From NCBI GenBank assembly GCA_934178555.1, contig CAKPQL010000004.1, positions 28,467 to 92,466 of the forward strand: DNA of 64,000 nucleotides, given 5' to 3'. Below are positions 1-9,140 of this stretch, one piece after another; within the stretch, counting starts at the first letter, position 1; each line of letters opens with the position of its first letter. The position numbers were made by a program, and so were the translations under genes. A model generated the notes under the pieces. That model was not told the origin of the DNA. It made no database searches and saw only the letters and a list, made by a program, of their open reading frames with translations. Origin of the DNA: an uncultured Clostridia bacterium. Lineage in GTDB: Bacteria; Bacillota; Clostridia; TANB77; CAG-508.

Positions 1-338
1 ACAGCCCATTTCCATGATAAAGCTCCGTCTTCATTTATAATTTCCTTTAAAGTTTTTCCTTGAACTAATTCCATTACAATATAATATAAGTTATCTTCTT
101 TACCAACATCATATACAGAAACAATATTAGGATGAGTTAAACTAGCTACTGCTTGTGCCTCTATATTAAATCTTTTTACAAATTCACTATCCGTAGTATA
201 TTCATCTTTTAATACTTTTACTGCTACATATCTATTTAACACATGGCACTTTGCTTTATATACCGTTGCCATTCCTCCATTTCCTATTTGCCTAATTATC
301 TCATATCTGTTTCCTAACAATCTACCTTCTAGATTCAT
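1..338 (-). CDS. prkC: Ser/Thr protein kinase PrkC, N-terminal part (runs off the window)
   Basis: This is the start of a Hanks-type serine/threonine kinase; only about 112 codons lie inside the window. The ATG at 338 follows a good AAGGAGAG ribosome site. The visible part has the glycine-rich loop ([12 protein letters not shown]), the ATP-binding lysine in VAVKVLK, the alpha-C glutamate region ([11 protein letters not shown]), and HPNIV followed by the hinge YYIVMELV. These match the PrkC/Stk1 family of Gram-positive bacteria. The extracellular PASTA repeats expected downstream are outside the window. The gene starts 14 bases after prpC and is surely co-transcribed with rlmN and prpC. The substrate candidate IreB is encoded nearby at 7755-8006. 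Confidence 0.93.
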   Translation of the reverse strand, partial: MNLEGRLLGNRYEIIRQIGNGGMATVYKAKCHVLNRYVAVKVLKDEYTTDSEFVKRFNIEAQAVASLTHPNIVSVYDVGKEDNLYYIVMELVQGKTLKEIINEDGALSWKWA

Positions 339-352
339 TTTTTCATCTCTCC

Positions 353-1084
353 TTAATTATTTTCTATTACTATAGATGTTATATTATCATATCCACCATT
401 TTCGTTAGCCCTACTAATTAATATTTTATCTGCATTTTCTAAGTTATTTGTTATTATTTCATATATTTCCTTATCTTTTAGTAAATTGGTCAATCCATCT
501 GAACATATCAACAGTATATCATCTTTCAAAAATCCCTTTACCATAATATCAGGTTCTATTGTTGGTTCACATCCTAATGCCTTTATTAGCATATTTTTCT
601 TTGGATGATTATATGCTTCCTCTCTTGTAATAGTTCCATCTTTAACTAGTTTCTCCACATAACTATGATCCGTAGTTAACTTACGTATTATATTTTTTCT
701 TATTCTATATACTCTACTATCTCCAATATGCCCAATATATACTTTATTATTATATATTAAACATACTTCTAATGTAGTACCCATTTCACTTAATTTTATA
801 TCTTCTTTTGACTTCTCATAAACTATTTCGTTTGCATATTCCATTGATTTTCTTAACAATTGTTGTAATGTATCTCTATTTAATTCTATTCCTTTTATAT
901 TTTCACTTATATATTTTTGAGTAGCTTCTACTGCTAACCTACTTGCTATTTCTCCACCATTATATCCGCCCATTCCATCTGCTAATATATATAAATTATA
1001 CCCTATATTTGAATTTGAAATGTAATAATAGTCTTGGTTCATATCTCTAACCATTCCCTTATCACTTGTTGCTAATACATTCAT
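353..1084 (-). CDS. prpC: PP2C-family serine/threonine phosphatase PrpC
   Basis: A metal-dependent phosphatase of 243 residues that reverses PrkC phosphorylation in the cytoplasm. The PP2C metal ligands are in place: RDMNQD near residue 15, [12 protein letters not shown] near 36, IGDSRVYR near 122, CSDGL near 193 and NGGYDNIT near 231. The length is normal for the family. It sits in the conserved order rlmN-prpC-prkC, 12 bases after rlmN and 14 bases before prkC. All arginines are AGA or similar and none is CGG. Confidence 0.97.
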   Translation of the reverse strand: MNVLATSDKGMVRDMNQDYYYISNSNIGYNLYILADGMGGYNGGEIASRLAVEATQKYISENIKGIELNRDTLQQLLRKSMEYANEIVYEKSKEDIKLSEMGTTLEVCLIYNNKVYIGHIGDSRVYRIRKNIIRKLTTDHSYVEKLVKDGTITREEAYNHPKKNMLIKALGCEPTIEPDIMVKGFLKDDILLICSDGLTNLLKDKEIYEIITNNLENADKILISRANENGGYDNITSIVIENN

Positions 1085-1096
1085 CCTCTCACCCCT

Positions 1097-2120
1097 TTAC
1101 AAATTTTTTCTTCTGAGTTGTCCACATGCAGCATCTATATCTGAGCCTAATTCTCTTCTTACAGTTGCTACTATTCCATTATCATTTAAATAATCTCTAA
1201 ATTTTAATATGTTTTCATCTGTACTTTTTGTAAATTTACCATTTTCTATTTTATTTATTGGGATTAAATTTACGTGACATAACATTCCTTTTAATAATTT
1301 TACTAATTGTTTTGCATCATCTAAATTATCATTATTATCTTTTGCTAACGCATATTCAAAAGATATTCTTTTATTTGTTTTTTGTATATAATATTTACAA
1401 GCTTCCATCAATTTTTCTATATTATATGCATTATTTACTGGCATCAATGCACTACGCTTCTCATCTGTAGTTGCATGTAAAGATATAGATAAGGTGCATT
1501 GTATATTTTCATCTGCCAAATCATATATTCTAGGTACTAATCCACTAGTTGATATGCTTATATGCCTTGCTCCCATATTTATTCCTTTAGGATTATTTAA
1601 TAGCTTTATTGCCTTCATTACGTTATCATAATTGTCTAATGGCTCGCCTATTCCCATAAATACTAAATTGGAAATTTTTATCCCTTCATCTCTTTGTACT
1701 GCTAATACCTGCTCTACTATTTCTCCAGGTGTTAAGCTTCTTACGAATTCAATACCTGTTGATGCACAGAATTTACATCCCATTTTACAACCAATTTGAC
1801 TAGATACACATATTGACATCCCGGTGTTTATATTCCATAAGAACAGTTTCTATTGCATTTCCATCTAATACATCAAATAGATATTTCTTAGTTCCATCCT
1901 TTGATTCTTGTTTTTTTATAATCTTAAATGTATTTAGCGAAAATTTCTCATCTAACTTCTTTCTAAGTTCTAATGATATATTAGTCATATCATTAAAACT
2001 AGTTACATTATCTTGATATATCCACTTAAAAACTTGTTCTGCTCTATATGCTTTTTCACCAATTTCTAAAAATTCTTCTTTTAATTCATCTAAATTATAA
2101 TTTTTTATGTTTTTTTTCAA
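1097..2120 (-). CDS. rlmN: 23S rRNA/tRNA adenine-C2 methyltransferase RlmN, needs a +1 frameshift at an in-frame CGG
   Basis: Radical-SAM enzyme that methylates A2503 of 23S rRNA and A37 of some tRNAs. The first reading frame runs from the start to a CGG at 1823-1821 and then stops seven codons later. The second frame holds the radical-SAM cysteines (CKMGCKFCAS), MGIGEPLDN, SLHA and the C-terminal cysteine (DAACGQL). Skipping the C at 1823 joins ..EYKH to G-MSICVSSQ, which is the expected family sequence at this point. The total is 340 residues, normal for RlmN. The start is either GTG 2129 or TTG 2120; I prefer TTG because GGTGAG lies at a proper distance. The gene leads the prpC-prkC operon. 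Confidence 0.92.
1821..1823 (-). other. Putative +1 recoding site CGG (rlmN)
   Basis: In-frame codon order is CAC CGG GAT GTC AAT ATG TGT ATC TAG. Omitting the C at 1823 gives CAC GGG ATG TCA ATA TGT, which restores the RlmN frame with glycine at codon 100. The quadruplet is CGGG. It is one of four sites of identical type in the window. Confidence 0.8.
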
Positions 2121-2234
2121 AAAACTCACCCAATACTTTATATCATATTAATACATAATTTTCAACATTTAATTTTTTGTAACTCTACTCTAGTATAGAG
2201 CAACATCCGTAATTTCATCTATATAATATATTTG

Positions 2235-3449
2235 TTATACCTTAAAAGATAACTCATTTGAATTATCAGTTTCTGCAAAATATTTATTGTATAAATCTTT
2301 TGTTACAATAGCCACTAACACTAAATATATAAAGCTTATATACTGAATTGGAATTGGATTCTGTCCAAATAAAAAGCCTGTATATCCATACATAGAAATC
2401 AATGATATTCCTATAGGTACATATATTTTATCTCTATTATATATACAATATATAACACTCAATATGTCACCTGCAAATAAGTATCTATCATGCATATGTG
2501 GTAACAAAAATGTTGCAATCATTACAGACCATAATCCAAATTCTACTATTTTTTGATTATCAAATTTTATTTTTTTATATATTACCATAAATGCCATTAT
2601 TACAAAAACAAATATTGTTGCTAATACACCAACTTTAGAAATATATTCATTTGGCGCCATTACATAATTATATGAATTCGTTGGGAATAGCAAATTATAA
2701 ATTCCTGGGAAATTCATACTTAAATATGCAGAATATTCAGATGTTTGATTTATATATATATCTATACAAGCTGAAACTGGCTTTCCAAAAGCAATTGCTG
2801 GCAAACACATTATAATGTTTACTAATGGAATTATTAAAAAATAATATAAAGGAAATTTTCTTTTTGATATATATATTAAAACATATAAAGGTAATATAAA
2901 TATGAATTGTAACTTAAAAGCAAATGATATTCCTAAAAACACAAATGATTTTAGATATTTCTCTTCTATTAATGCGCTAATAGATAATAACATAAATGCT
3001 ACATAAATAGAATCAGCTTGCCCCCAACATGCAGAATTTATTAATACAGTTGGTAAAAATAGTACTATTCCATATACTAGTAATGCAAAGAAGTCTTTAT
3101 TTTTATTGTTTTTTAATACTATATACACAATTTTCAATGCCGCTAATGCACATATATAATCACAAATTATAGATACAAATTTTACTGACACAATTGGCTC
3201 TATTGGTAAATATGTAAGCAATGCTAAAATTGTTAGATATGGTAAATTATAATTTCCTATATCTAAATTTAAAGCTTTTAATCCCCCATATTCTTTTAAT
3301 TGATAAAACCATGGTTCTATGCAAGCATAGAAATCTCCTGAAACAAAATCTAACATTGTAATTCTTGCATATACTGATATTACTGTTATTATTATAAAAA
3401 ACATAACAACTTTTTTTCTTTCTATAAAATTCCATATTTTTTCAGTCAT
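2235..3449 (-). CDS. Multi-pass membrane glycosyltransferase (Gpi18/mannosyltransferase-like)
   Basis: A 404-residue protein with about ten hydrophobic segments. The first (about 14-32) is followed by an extracytoplasmic loop with a D-x-E-like pair (GDFYACIEPW). A second conserved-looking stretch, NSACWGQADSIY near 138, resembles the COG5542 (Gpi18-like) family, which uses polyprenyl-phosphate sugars to glycosylate at the outer face of the membrane. The substrate cannot be read from the sequence. The start has a GGAG site. It is a stand-alone gene with a short spacer after rlmN's start and is divergent from asd. An ArnT/PMT-like relative is the main alternative. Confidence 0.7.
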   Translation of the reverse strand: MTEKIWNFIERKKVVMFFIIITVISVYARITMLDFVSGDFYACIEPWFYQLKEYGGLKALNLDIGNYNLPYLTILALLTYLPIEPIVSVKFVSIICDYICALAALKIVYIVLKNNKNKDFFALLVYGIVLFLPTVLINSACWGQADSIYVAFMLLSISALIEEKYLKSFVFLGISFAFKLQFIFILPLYVLIYISKRKFPLYYFLIIPLVNIIMCLPAIAFGKPVSACIDIYINQTSEYSAYLSMNFPGIYNLLFPTNSYNYVMAPNEYISKVGVLATIFVFVIMAFMVIYKKIKFDNQKIVEFGLWSVMIATFLLPHMHDRYLFAGDILSVIYCIYNRDKIYVPIGISLISMYGYTGFLFGQNPIPIQYISFIYLVLVAIVTKDLYNKYFAETDNSNELSFKV

Positions 3450-3528
3450 ATTTTTAAACTCCTAATAATAAATTTAATTATTCAAATTTTATCATAAGTA
3501 TTTTTATATTACAATAAAATTCTATGAT

Positions 3529-3556
3529 TTGTTTAATCAAATTTCGTATATATAAT
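3529..3556 (+). promoter_or_regulatory. Probable sigma-A promoter for asd
   Basis: TTGTTT (3529-3534), 16-base spacer, TATAAT (3551-3556). It lies about 65 bases before the asd ATG in the divergent region between the membrane glycosyltransferase gene and asd. No riboswitch fits in the short leader. Confidence 0.55.
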
Positions 3557-3622
3557 ATTTTCTATTTCAATTTATTACATTGTTGGGATTCAATAAAAAA
3601 TATTATTAAAAGGAGTGATTTT

Positions 3623-4619
3623 ATGAGTAAAAATTACAAAATTGCAATTGTTGGAGCAACAGGGGTTGTTGGCAGAACTGCAATCAAAATATTAGAAGAA
3701 AAAAATCTACCAATTTCTTGCTACGCTTTTTTTGCCTCTGAGAAATCAGCAGGTAAAATTATAGAATTTAAACGGCAATGAATATGAAGTTCAAGAATTA
3801 AAAGAAAATTCATTCGATTCTGGATTTGATTTTGCAATATTCTCTGCAGGTGGCTCAATATCTCAAAAATTTGCCCCAATTGCAGCATCCAAAGGTTGTG
3901 TTGTAATTGACAATAGTAGTACTTTTAGAATGAATGAAGATGTACCTTTAATAGTACCTGAAGTTAATCCAGAAGAAATTTTTAATCATCATGGAATAAT
4001 AGCTAATCCAAATTGTTCAACAATTCAAGCAGTTGTTGCTCTAAAGCCATTAGACGATAAATACAATATAAGTAGGATTGTTTATTCTACTTATCAAGCT
4101 GTTTCTGGAGCTGGAAAAAAAGGAATTGATGATTTAGAAAATGGAATAAAAGGTTTGCCACCAACTAAATTTCCTCATCCTATATTTAATAACTGTCTTC
4201 CTCATATAGATGTATTCCTTGATAATTCATATACTAAAGAGGAAGAAAAAATGATTAATGAAACGAAAAAAATTTTAAAAAAGCCTAACTTAAAAATAAC
4301 AGCAACTGCTGTAAGAGTACCTGTATTTAATTCTCATAGCGAATCTATAAATGTAGAATTTGAAAAAGAATTTAATCTATATGAATTAAAAAAAGCTTTA
4401 ATAAACAGTCCTGGCATAATTGTTGAAGATGATATAGAAAATAATATTTACCCATTAGCTACTAATGCAACTGGAAAAGATAATGTTTTCGTGGGTAGAA
4501 TACGTAGGGACTTCAGTATAAAATCTGGTGTAAATTTATGGGTAGTAGCAGACAATATTAGAAAAGGTGCTGCTTCAAATGCCATACAAATAATGGAATA
4601 TATAATAAACAATAGCTAA
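3623..4619 (+). CDS. asd: Aspartate-semialdehyde dehydrogenase, needs a +1 frameshift at an in-frame CGG
   Basis: Reduces aspartyl phosphate to aspartate semialdehyde, the branch point to lysine/diaminopimelate, threonine and methionine. The ATG at 3623 follows AAAGGAG. The N-terminus shows the NADP-binding motif (VGATGVVG). At codon 51 the frame reads CGG (3773-3775), then CAA TGA. Skipping the C gives FKGNEYEVQEL and continues through SAGGS, the catalytic cysteine in NPNCSTIQ (near residue 130), and the substrate-binding RVPVFNSHSESI to the stop. The total of 331 residues is normal for the family. An earlier ATG at 3524 has no ribosome site. It is convergent with lysC, the preceding enzyme in the pathway. 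Confidence 0.92.
3773..3775 (+). other. Putative +1 recoding site CGG (asd)
   Basis: In-frame AAA CGG CAA TGA. Omitting the C gives AAA GGC AAT GAA TAT GAA, restoring the Asd frame with glycine. Removing one A instead would also restore the frame, so homopolymer error is a formal alternative at this site only. The quadruplet is CGGC. Confidence 0.78.
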
Positions 4620-4622
4620 GTA

Positions 4623-4686
4623 TAAATTAAAGGGACAGTACCAAAAATTCATAAACGTGAACTTTTGGTACTGTCCCTTTAATTTA
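4623..4686. terminator. Very long perfect hairpin between convergent asd and lysC
   Basis: Two perfect 24-base arms (4623-4646 and 4663-4686) surround a 16-base loop. The core is GGGACAGTACC and the outer ends are AT-rich, giving U-tracts in both directions. It can act as a bidirectional terminator, since asd ends at 4619 and lysC ends at 4690. The arms are much longer than in the other terminators of this window, so it may be a REP- or MITE-type element that has taken over the role. Confidence 0.8.
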
Positions 4687-4689
4687 TTT

Positions 4690-5895
4690 TTAATAAAATT
4701 TATCATGAATAGCTTTCAATGCTAAATTTGCTTCTTTTTTATTCACTAGAACTGATATTTTTATTTCTGACGTGCTAACCATATACATATTTATATTATT
4801 TTCATATAATGCCTCAAAAACTTTGGCTGCAACTCCTGGATTATTTACAATTCCTACTCCCACTATAGATATTTTTGATAATTTGTCACACTTAATAATT
4901 TCTTTTGCCTTTAACTCAATTAAATTTTTATTTAATAACTCAATTGTTTTTTTTGCATCTGTATTTTTTACTGTAAACGAAATATCTTTTTGTGCATGTT
5001 CTCCAGCGGACTGAACTATTGTATCTACACATATCTTGTTTTCAGAAAGTAATTTGAATACTTTATAGAATCTACCTATTTTATTTTCCAATCCGACTAT
5101 TGTTATTCTAGATATATTATCATCTTTGGCAACACCTGTTATATATAAAGATTCTAAATTTTTATTCTCTAAAACCCTAGTGCCTATAGTATCATTCTCA
5201 AATGTTGATTTCACATTAATTGGAATATCATAATTTTTACCTATTTCCACACATCTATTGTGTAAAACTTTTGCCCCTAAACTTGCTAGTTCTAGCATTT
5301 CATCATATGTTATTTCATCTAACTTTTTTACATTTTCTATCACTTTAGGATCTGATGAATATACTCCATCTACATCTGTATATATATCACACCTATCAGC
5401 ATTTAAACTTGCAGCAAGTGCTACAGCAGTAGTATCTGACCCTCCTCTGCCTAGTGTAGTAATGTCCCCTACTTCATTTATTCCTTGAAAGCCAGCAACT
5501 ATCACAATATTACCTAAATCTAATTGTTTCTTTATTTTTTCCGTTTCTATATATTTTATTCTTGCATTTCCATGTACACTATCTGTTATTATTGGCAATT
5601 GCCAACCAGTATATGAAATTGCATTATATCCTTTTTCTTTTAGGCACATAGCCAATTTTGATATAGTTATTTGTTCTCCTACAGATACTAAAACATCATG
5701 TTCCCTTGGTAACGGATTTTCTGTTATGTCCTTTTCTTCTGAAATTAATCTATCAGTTGTTTTTCCTTGAGCTGAAACAACCACTACAACCTTTTGGCCT
5801 TTATTATATTCTCTTATAATATGTTTGCATATGTTATATAGTTTTTCTATGTCTGCAACAGAACTACCTCCAAATTTTTGTACAACTATCCCCAT
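4690..5895 (-). CDS. lysC: Aspartate kinase (lysine-type, with two ACT domains)
   Basis: Phosphorylates aspartate, the first step toward diaminopimelate and lysine. The 401 residues begin with the kinase motif KFGGSS, then show GRGGSDTTA near 147 and the conserved YTDVDGVY near 170. From about residue 255 there are two ACT regions (ITGVAKDDNIS, then ISIVGVGI), the usual site of feedback by lysine or threonine. The start follows AGAGGTGC. A 91-base spacer separates it from truB and holds a stem-loop (GGCAAAT/ATTTGCC), but it is too short for a lysine riboswitch and has no U-tract. It is convergent with asd. Confidence 0.96.
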   Translation of the reverse strand: MGIVVQKFGGSSVADIEKLYNICKHIIREYNKGQKVVVVVSAQGKTTDRLISEEKDITENPLPREHDVLVSVGEQITISKLAMCLKEKGYNAISYTGWQLPIITDSVHGNARIKYIETEKIKKQLDLGNIVIVAGFQGINEVGDITTLGRGGSDTTAVALAASLNADRCDIYTDVDGVYSSDPKVIENVKKLDEITYDEMLELASLGAKVLHNRCVEIGKNYDIPINVKSTFENDTIGTRVLENKNLESLYITGVAKDDNISRITIVGLENKIGRFYKVFKLLSENKICVDTIVQSAGEHAQKDISFTVKNTDAKKTIELLNKNLIELKAKEIIKCDKLSKISIVGVGIVNNPGVAAKVFEALYENNINMYMVSTSEIKISVLVNKKEANLALKAIHDKFY

Positions 5896-5986
5896 ATTTA
5901 AGCACCTCTTTTTAGTTTTTAGGCAAATATTAATTTTAAAATTTGCCCTATTATATTTTATTTAAGATGTGCTTATTTGGTGATAT

Positions 5987-6838
5987 TTACATTATTATAT
6001 TCCTTTTTAAAATACCATTATTAACAATACCTGTACCAATAAATTTATTTTGATAATCGTATACCCTTATAAAATCATCTAAATTATTAGTTTTTATTCT
6101 TCCACCATCCAAAAACAACTGTAACTTATCCGGCTGTAGTATTATGCGTTCTTTATCTATAAACAATTCTTCTATTGTAATTACTTTAATTTTATTAAAA
6201 TTTTTCTCTATTTCTTCTAATGTATAACTATTGTTAATATTAAATCTATCAACTTGAGTTCTTACTAAATTTTTCATATATCCTACTGTTCCTAATTTTT
6301 TAGCAATATCCTCACAAAGAGAACGAATATATGTACCTTTAGAACATGATACTGTAAATGTTATCTCTTCATTATTTATATTTTCCAATTTTATACTATA
6401 TATTTGTATCTCTCTTTTAGGTATCTCTACTTCTTTTCCTTCTCTTGCATATTCATACAATTTCTTACCTTTTATCTTTATTGCAGAATATATAGGAGGT
6501 GTCTGTATTTGATTACCCATAAAACTTTCTAATACATTTTGTACTGTTTTATCAGAATAATTGGGAACACTTTTAATTTCAATAATTTTTCCTTCTAAAT
6601 CACCAGTATCTCTTTTTTCGCCTAACTTTATTGTTGCTACATAAGTTTTATCATGTTCCATTAAATACTCAGATAATTTAGTCGCTTTTCCTATCAATAT
6701 TGGCAAAACTCCCACAGCATTTGGGTCCAAAGTTCCTGTATGCCCAACTTTTTTTGTGTTATATATTTTTCTTATTTTATTCACAACATCATGTGATGTG
6801 TAACCTTTAGGCTTGTTTATTATTATTATTCCATCCAT
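5987..6838 (-). CDS. truB: tRNA pseudouridine-55 synthase TruB
   Basis: Makes pseudouridine at position 55 in the T-loop of tRNAs. The catalytic aspartate lies in GTLDPNAVGVLP near residue 38, the N-terminus carries INKPKGYTSHDVV, and SCSKGTYIRSL lies near 164, all typical of TruB. A short C-terminal PUA-like tail follows. The length of 283 residues is normal. The start follows AAAGGAAC. It is not in the usual rbfA-truB-ribF setting here but between DUF1292 and lysC. Confidence 0.96.
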   Translation of the reverse strand: MDGIIIINKPKGYTSHDVVNKIRKIYNTKKVGHTGTLDPNAVGVLPILIGKATKLSEYLMEHDKTYVATIKLGEKRDTGDLEGKIIEIKSVPNYSDKTVQNVLESFMGNQIQTPPIYSAIKIKGKKLYEYAREGKEVEIPKREIQIYSIKLENINNEEITFTVSCSKGTYIRSLCEDIAKKLGTVGYMKNLVRTQVDRFNINNSYTLEEIEKNFNKIKVITIEELFIDKERIILQPDKLQLFLDGGRIKTNNLDDFIRVYDYQNKFIGTGIVNNGILKRNIIM

Positions 6839-6884
6839 ATTTGTTCCTTTGATTTTGTTATTTGATTTGACATATACAATTACT

Positions 6885-6911
6885 AAGAAAAAGCGGATTT
6901 AAAAATCCGCT
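6885..6911 (-). terminator. Intrinsic terminator after the ireB-ruvX-DUF1292 operon
   Basis: On the minus strand AGCGGATTT, a 2-base loop and AAATCCGCT are followed by a TTTTCTT tract. It lies directly behind the stop codon of the DUF1292 gene. Confidence 0.9.
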
Positions 6912-6918
6912 CTTATTA

Positions 6919-7245
6919 TTAATCTTCATCTATAAAATTAAATTCGTCTTTAAATTTCTCTTTAAATATTTCAAATACTTTATTAAGTATTTCCTCATCT
7001 TCAACACTTACATAAGATTCTTCTTCTTCATCGTCATCAGTATCTTCTACTTTTAATATTACTACTTCGCCTTCCTCATCTTCGCCCTCTTCTACTGGCA
7101 ATAATACAACATATTCTTCATCATCTAATTCTATTAAATCTAAGAATTCAAATTGTACCTCCTCGCCATTTTCATCATTTAATACTATTATGTTATCTAG
7201 CTCTTCCTCCATTGATTCTGGATTGTTTGTTTCGTCATTATTCAT
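6919..7245 (-). CDS. DUF1292 acidic protein (YrzB family)
   Basis: A 108-residue, strongly acidic cytosolic protein rich in Glu and Asp with a repeated E/D-V-V-L pattern, matching the DUF1292/YrzB family. The function is not known. I start it at 7245 because AAAGGAG lies seven bases before that ATG; a longer in-frame start at 7263 would overlap the ribosome site. It is the last gene of the conserved ireB-ruvX-DUF1292 set and is followed by a terminator. Confidence 0.85.
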   Translation of the reverse strand: MNNDETNNPESMEEELDNIIVLNDENGEEVQFEFLDLIELDDEEYVVLLPVEEGEDEEGEVVILKVEDTDDDEEEESYVSVEDEEILNKVFEIFKEKFKDEFNFIDED

Positions 7246-7329
7246 TTTAAATTCTCCTTTCATATTTTTCTTATTTAAAATTGTATTTATACAATGTTAA
7301 TGTCTTAATAAATAATATTATTTGTACTT

Positions 7330-7752
7330 TCAATTATTGTTATTCTTTTTCATATATATTTCTAATATATATTCAGCAGATAATGTATCTACTATATTTC
7401 TTTTTTGTTTTTTATTTACATCCAAAAAATTCATTGTTTTATGTGCAGCCACAGTAGTCAATCTTTCATCTATTGTTTCTATTTTTATTTTATTATATTT
7501 ACATTTTAGTTTATGTATAAACTGATTAGTAACTTCCACTCTAGTACTTGAAGTTCCATTCATATTCACTGGAAGACCAACTACTATTGTATCAATTTCA
7601 TATTCAGCTAATATTTCATCTAATCTTTTTAATAAAACTTTATCATTGCCATTATAGTGAATTGTTTCTAATCCTTGTACTGTTATTCCTAATAAATCTG
7701 TTATTGCAATTCCTACTCTGCTATCTCCATAATCTATTCCTAATTTTCTCAT
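7330..7752 (-). CDS. ruvX: Holliday-junction resolvase-like nuclease RuvX/YqgF
   Basis: RNase H-fold protein of 140 residues implicated in rRNA 5'-end processing and, by homology, in junction resolution. It has the first acidic motif GIDYGDSRVGIAI, VVGLPVNMNG near residue 58 and the last acidic motif DERLTT near 95. The start overlaps the end of ireB by only a few bases. The conserved order with IreB and DUF1292 supports the call. Confidence 0.95.
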   Translation of the reverse strand: MRKLGIDYGDSRVGIAITDLLGITVQGLETIHYNGNDKVLLKRLDEILAEYEIDTIVVGLPVNMNGTSSTRVEVTNQFIHKLKCKYNKIKIETIDERLTTVAAHKTMNFLDVNKKQKRNIVDTLSAEYILEIYMKKNNNN

Positions 7753-7754
7753 TT

Positions 7755-8006
7755 TTATTCAAGTCCTATATAATTTTTTACTAATTTTTCTAATAGTTCA
7801 TCTCTTTCAATTTGTCTTATCAAATTTCTTGCATCATTATGGCTTGTAATATATGTAGGATCTCCTGATAATATATAACCTACTATTTGATTTATTGGAT
7901 TATATCCTTTTTCTACCAATGCATTATATACTTCTTTCAATATTTCTTTTGCCTTTGCATTATTATCCTTTTCTACTTTAAACCTCATCGTACTATCCAT
8001 ATTCAT
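7755..8006 (-). CDS. ireB: IreB family regulatory phosphoprotein (DUF965)
   Basis: A small 83-residue protein with the family signature: DSTMRFK at the start, [19 protein letters not shown] in the middle and [12 protein letters not shown] near the end. In enterococci IreB is a substrate of the PrkC homologue IreK and limits cephalosporin resistance. That link fits the prkC-prpC pair encoded 6-7 kb away. The ribosome site AAAGGA is well placed. It heads the ireB-ruvX-DUF1292 transcript or continues one from the upstream gene. Confidence 0.93.
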   Translation of the reverse strand: MNMDSTMRFKVEKDNNAKAKEILKEVYNALVEKGYNPINQIVGYILSGDPTYITSHNDARNLIRQIERDELLEKLVKNYIGLE

Positions 8007-8025
8007 ATATCTATCACATTCCTTT

Positions 8026-9123
8026 CTATATGCAATTTATTTCACTTTCATTTAGATCTGCCGTATCTAAATACTCCTCTAATTTTTTATTTACGCCTTC
8101 TAATCCAGTTCCTTTATAATAATTTGATATAACAAAATTCAATTTAGGTATTATAACATTATTCTTATTCTTTGATTTTGAACCCTCTATTTCTATTTTT
8201 AATTCTTCTACATACGCTTTAATATTTTGAACAAAGCCAATTACACTTTCTGTATCCACTCCAGAAAATACAATTACAAATTTAGGTCCCATATATCTTA
8301 TAAATAAGTATTCTGATGATATACTTTTCTTAACAAGATTACTTATTTGAATTATTGTATTATCTCCTGCTTTTCTTCCAAACTTCTCATTTATTTCTTC
8401 TATATTTATTATCTTAAACATACATATAGTTGATGTTGTATATTGATCTATAATTTTCTTGCCTTTTCCATATAAATATTCTGCAGAATACAAATCTGTA
8501 AATTTATCTTTTCTGTGTATATTTTCCATAGTATTTTGATATGTCACATTTTTTAATACAGCAACTATATTTTCTTTTACTATTTCTAATATTGTTGTAT
8601 CCATTTTGTCAAAAGCGTGCATTGTACCGCTTTCTATTATCCAATATCCTATATACACATTATCAATATATAAAGGAAAAAACATTGCTGATTTAGCTCT
8701 TCCAAATTCCATTTTTTGATATGGTAATTTTTCATCCTCTTTATCTATTGTAATATATTTAGGTTGAGCTGTTGTAATACTATCTTTAAAAATTTCCTCT
8801 TTATGCAAATTTTTTAAAGTATCCCAATGTTTTTCATCTACATTAGTTGCTCTAATAACATATTCTGCTCCATTAAATACTACAATCGTAGAATATTTTA
8901 CTCCATATCTTTCTAATAAAATTTCGTTTATCTTATTAATTTTATCATCTACAGTTGTTGATTCGCCTATTGTATTCATAAAATCTTGTACTATATTTAG
9001 TCCCTTTATTGTTTCATTTATGCTATTAAATTTTTTTATTTTCTTACTTAATGACAAATTATATATAATTAATACAATTAATATTACTGTTAGCAATAAT
9101 ATTACTACCAACTCTAATCCCAC
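8026..9123 (-). CDS. Membrane-anchored GAF protein with a degenerate GGDEF domain
   Basis: The 365-residue protein starts with one membrane segment (about 4-25) and a short coiled region. A GAF-like sensor fold follows (about 45-195, with [20 protein letters not shown]), and then a domain laid out like a diguanylate cyclase ([12 protein letters not shown] to the end). At the active-site loop it reads [12 protein letters not shown] where a functional enzyme has GGDEF, so it probably cannot make cyclic di-GMP. It may be a receptor for signals or an inactive regulator. It starts with GTG after GAGGTG. It is 17 bases after the MinD-like gene and 19 bases before ireB. Confidence 0.75.
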   Translation of the reverse strand: MGLELVVILLLTVILIVLIIYNLSLSKKIKKFNSINETIKGLNIVQDFMNTIGESTTVDDKINKINEILLERYGVKYSTIVVFNGAEYVIRATNVDEKHWDTLKNLHKEEIFKDSITTAQPKYITIDKEDEKLPYQKMEFGRAKSAMFFPLYIDNVYIGYWIIESGTMHAFDKMDTTILEIVKENIVAVLKNVTYQNTMENIHRKDKFTDLYSAEYLYGKGKKIIDQYTTSTICMFKIINIEEINEKFGRKAGDNTIIQISNLVKKSISSEYLFIRYMGPKFVIVFSGVDTESVIGFVQNIKAYVEELKIEIEGSKSKNKNNVIIPKLNFVISNYYKGTGLEGVNKKLEEYLDTADLNESEINCI

Positions 9124-9140
9124 AAAATCACCTCAATTTA

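Noticed and set aside
3524..3622. N-terminal extension of asd from an ATG at 3524
   Set aside because: There is no ribosome site, the promoter overlaps it, and the family N-terminus starts at 3623.
5896..5986. Lysine riboswitch in front of lysC
   Set aside because: The spacer is only 91 bases and lacks the L-box architecture; only a simple stem-loop is visible.
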